From contig CAMLMQ010000153.1 in the NCBI GenBank assembly GCA_946481135.1, forward strand, positions 1-7,326: a stretch of 7,326 nt of DNA. Reading direction: 5' to 3'. This document shows positions 5,903 to 7,326 of the stretch, piece after piece. The notes below the pieces were generated by a model. The model made no database searches. It worked only from the letters and a program-made list of their open reading frames with translations, and was not told where the DNA came from. Each line of letters begins with the position of its first letter. Position 1 is the first letter of the stretch. The stretch comes from an uncultured Microbacteriaceae bacterium (GTDB lineage: Bacteria; Actinomycetota; Actinomycetes; Actinomycetales; Microbacteriaceae). The position numbers and the translations under genes were made by a program.

Positions 5903-6819
5903 TCCGGGTTCTCGAGCGGCGACATCGCGTGCACCGGCTCGTCGTCCCAGCGGCCGTAGACGAGCTCGGTGTTCGACGCGATCTGCGCGCCGAGCATCGA
6001 CGGGTCGGTGCCGAGGTGGTCGGCCATGAAGCGCAGCGTGTGCGGGATGAGGTACGACGAGTTCGGCCGACCCCGCCACGGCGTCGGCGCGAGGTAGGGG
6101 GCATCCGTCTCGAGCAGGATCTGCGCGCGCGGGATCGCCTCGAGCGCCTCCCGCAGCGGTCCGGCGTTCTTGAACGTCACCGTGCCCGCGAACGAGAGGT
6201 ACCAGCCGCGATCGGCGACCTCTCGGGCGAAGTCGGCGTCGCCCGAGAAGCAGTGGAAGACGGTGCGCTCGGGGGCGCCGACCCGGTCGAGCGTCGCGAC
6301 CACCTCGCGGTGTGCGTCGCGGTCGTGGATCTGCAGCGCGAGGTCGTGCTCCTTCGCGATCGCGATGTGCGCCTCGAACGACCGCACCTGCGCGTCTCGA
6401 CCCTCCTCGCCCGTGCGGAAGAAGTCGAGTCCCGTCTCGCCGATCGCCCGCACGCGCGGCATCCCCGCGAGTTCGGCGATCCCCGCGAGGTGCTCGTCGA
6501 GCAGCCCCTGCGCCTCGAGCTCGGGGGCCTCGTTCGGATGCAGTGCGACCGCGGCGAGCACGCGCGGCTCGTGCTGGGCGATCTCGGCGCTCCACCGTGA
6601 GGTCGCCAGGTCGGTGCCGACCTGCACGACCCCGCGCACGCCGACGCTCGACGCGCGGTCGAGCTGCTCGCGGAAGTCGAGCGAGCTCACCCCGTCCTCG
6701 ATCTCCATGTGGGTGTGGTTGTCGTACACCGGCACCGTGAGGGCGTCGGGCAGCGGCGGGTAGTCGAGCGCCGCGTCGGCGTCGCCGCGGTGCCGTGTGC
6801 GCAGGAAGGGCTCCGTCAC
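5899..6819 (-). CDS. tatD: TatD-family metal-dependent hydrolase (putative DNase)
   Basis: 306 residues. TatD proteins are TIM-barrel amidohydrolase-superfamily enzymes with a divalent metal centre; characterised members are cytosolic DNases, some with 3'-5' exonuclease or AP endonuclease activity. Metal-binding motifs are all present: HTH (H35, H37), GETGLDFF (E128), QIHDRDA (H165), FHCFSG (H189) and LLETDAPYLAP (D239). The 30 or so residues before HTH, ending PPLPDALTVPVYDN, are a typical actinobacterial extension. The GTG start at 6819 overlaps the metG stop as GTGA, with GGAGG ten bases upstream. The open frame extends upstream to 7077, but that part is the complement of metG coding sequence in another frame. 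The stop overlaps the rsmA ATG. Placement between metG and rsmA is the conserved actinobacterial arrangement. In Mycobacterium tuberculosis rpfB lies between tatD and ksgA; no rpfB is present here. Confidence 0.95.
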   Translation of the reverse strand: MTEPFLRTRHRGDADAALDYPPLPDALTVPVYDNHTHMEIEDGVSSLDFREQLDRASSVGVRGVVQVGTDLATSRWSAEIAQHEPRVLAAVALHPNEAPELEAQGLLDEHLAGIAELAGMPRVRAIGETGLDFFRTGEEGRDAQVRSFEAHIAIAKEHDLALQIHDRDAHREVVATLDRVGAPERTVFHCFSGDADFAREVADRGWYLSFAGTVTFKNAGPLREALEAIPRAQILLETDAPYLAPTPWRGRPNSSYLIPHTLRFMADHLGTDPSMLGAQIASNTELVYGRWDDEPVHAMSPLENPE

Positions 6820-7326
6820 GCGGCGCCGTCCTCCAGCTCGATGCGCGGGAAGAGAGGTTCGAGAGCGGACACCGTCCCGCCACCGACGCGATCCCACGCC
6901 CGGTCGACCCGCTGCGCCGCGAGCTCGCCGTCCTCGCCGAGCGCCGCCCACAGCTTCGCGGTCGCCTTCGGCATCACCGGAGAGTAGAGCACCGCGAGGG
7001 TGCCGACGCCGTGAGCGAGGGTCGCGAGCACCTGGTCGAGCCGGTCCGCCTGGGCGGGATCCTTCGCGAGCACCCACGGCGCCTGCTCGGTCACATACAG
7101 GTTGAGGGCGTCGACGAGCTTCTCGATCTCGGCGAGCGCCTCATGGATCGCGAGCCGCCCGATCGCCGCGTGGGCGGCATCCGTCACGCTCGTCTCGAGC
7201 TCGACGAGCGCCGCGTCGCGCTCGGCGGACGGCACCGCACCATCCCGGTACTTCTGCACCATCGCGATCACGCGCGACGCGAGATTGCCGAAACCGTTCG
7301 CGAGCTCGGCCTGGTAGCGCGCCGCG
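6816..7326 (-). CDS. metG: Methionyl-tRNA synthetase, C-terminal part
   Basis: The last 169 residues are visible; the catalytic Rossmann domain with its HIGH and KMSKS motifs lies beyond position 7326. The enzyme charges tRNA-Met with methionine in the cytosol. The visible part is the helical anticodon-binding domain: RYQAELANGFGNLASRV near the window edge, then EALAEIEKLVDALNLYVTEQ, the conserved APWVLAKD, a helix ending SPVMPKAT, and the family's closing PLFPRIE, followed by LEDGAA and the stop. The protein ends there, so it has no EMAP-II/Trbp111-like tRNA-binding C-terminal domain. The stop codon overlaps the tatD GTG by GTGA, making metG the upstream gene of the coupled group metG-tatD-rsmA. 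The internal ATG at 7271 is not the gene start, because conserved family sequence continues upstream of it. Confidence 0.96.
   Translation of the reverse strand, partial: AARYQAELANGFGNLASRVIAMVQKYRDGAVPSAERDAALVELETSVTDAAHAAIGRLAIHEALAEIEKLVDALNLYVTEQAPWVLAKDPAQADRLDQVLATLAHGVGTLAVLYSPVMPKATAKLWAALGEDGELAAQRVDRAWDRVGGGTVSALEPLFPRIELEDGAA

Noticed and set aside
5025..6104. A 359-codon Arg-rich minus frame across rsmA and tatD
   Set aside because: It overlaps two well-supported genes in a different frame, has shadow-like composition (strings of Arg, Ala and Gly) and no motif.
5075..6883. A 602-codon minus-strand frame suggesting a TatD-RsmA fusion or an N-terminally extended RsmA
   Set aside because: Only the last 275 codons resemble RsmA. 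The upstream part is Arg/Ala/Gly-rich shadow translation of tatD in another frame, and tatD is intact with its own start and stop.
6820..7077. An upstream extension of tatD to 7077
   Set aside because: This stretch is metG coding sequence read in another frame. The metG frame shows conserved family motifs up to its stop, and the GTGA overlap with GGAGG upstream fits a start at 6819.

Overview
The window comes from a high-GC Gram-positive actinomycete, most likely of the Microbacteriaceae. The grounds are the very GC-rich sequence, the gene order metG-tatD-rsmA-ispE known from Actinobacteria, GTG and ATG starts in 4-base overlaps, and a large surface protein ending in an LAXTG-type sorting signal, the variant usually linked to class E sortases of high-GC Gram-positives. 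All supported genes lie on the minus strand, so transcription runs from high to low coordinates.

Reading with transcription: positions 7326-6816 hold the C-terminal part of methionyl-tRNA synthetase (metG). It is joined by a GTGA overlap to a TatD-family metal-dependent hydrolase (6819-5899), which is joined by an ATGA overlap to the 16S rRNA dimethyltransferase gene rsmA/ksgA (5902-5075). These three look like one translationally coupled housekeeping operon. A 136-base gap follows (5074-4939), with a candidate -10 box, a small hairpin and a strong Shine-Dalgarno sequence.

Next is a single 4.8-kb gene (4938-133) for a 1601-residue secreted, cell-wall-anchored protein: signal peptide, a propeller-like N-terminal head, one DUF11 Ig-like domain with the protein's only two cysteines, ten further Ig-like repeats of 111-120 residues, and a C-terminal LADTG-hydrophobic-basic sorting signal. 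A perfect 10-bp stem hairpin lies just past its stop codon. The window ends with the first 26 codons of ispE (79-1), which looks as if it has its own promoter and perhaps a leaderless mRNA.

The most notable signal is in the surface protein. Each of its 11 Ig-like domains contains exactly one lysine, always at the same place, paired with an aspartate 34-41 residues later and an asparagine 77-88 residues later. This is the pattern expected for intramolecular Lys-Asn isopeptide bonds. Ten of the domains also carry an EF-hand-like acidic loop. I infer a covalently and calcium-stiffened stalk that displays a head domain. Its position is also unusual: it separates rsmA from ispE, which are normally adjacent. 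I see no RNA genes, CRISPR array, insertion sequence or prophage.
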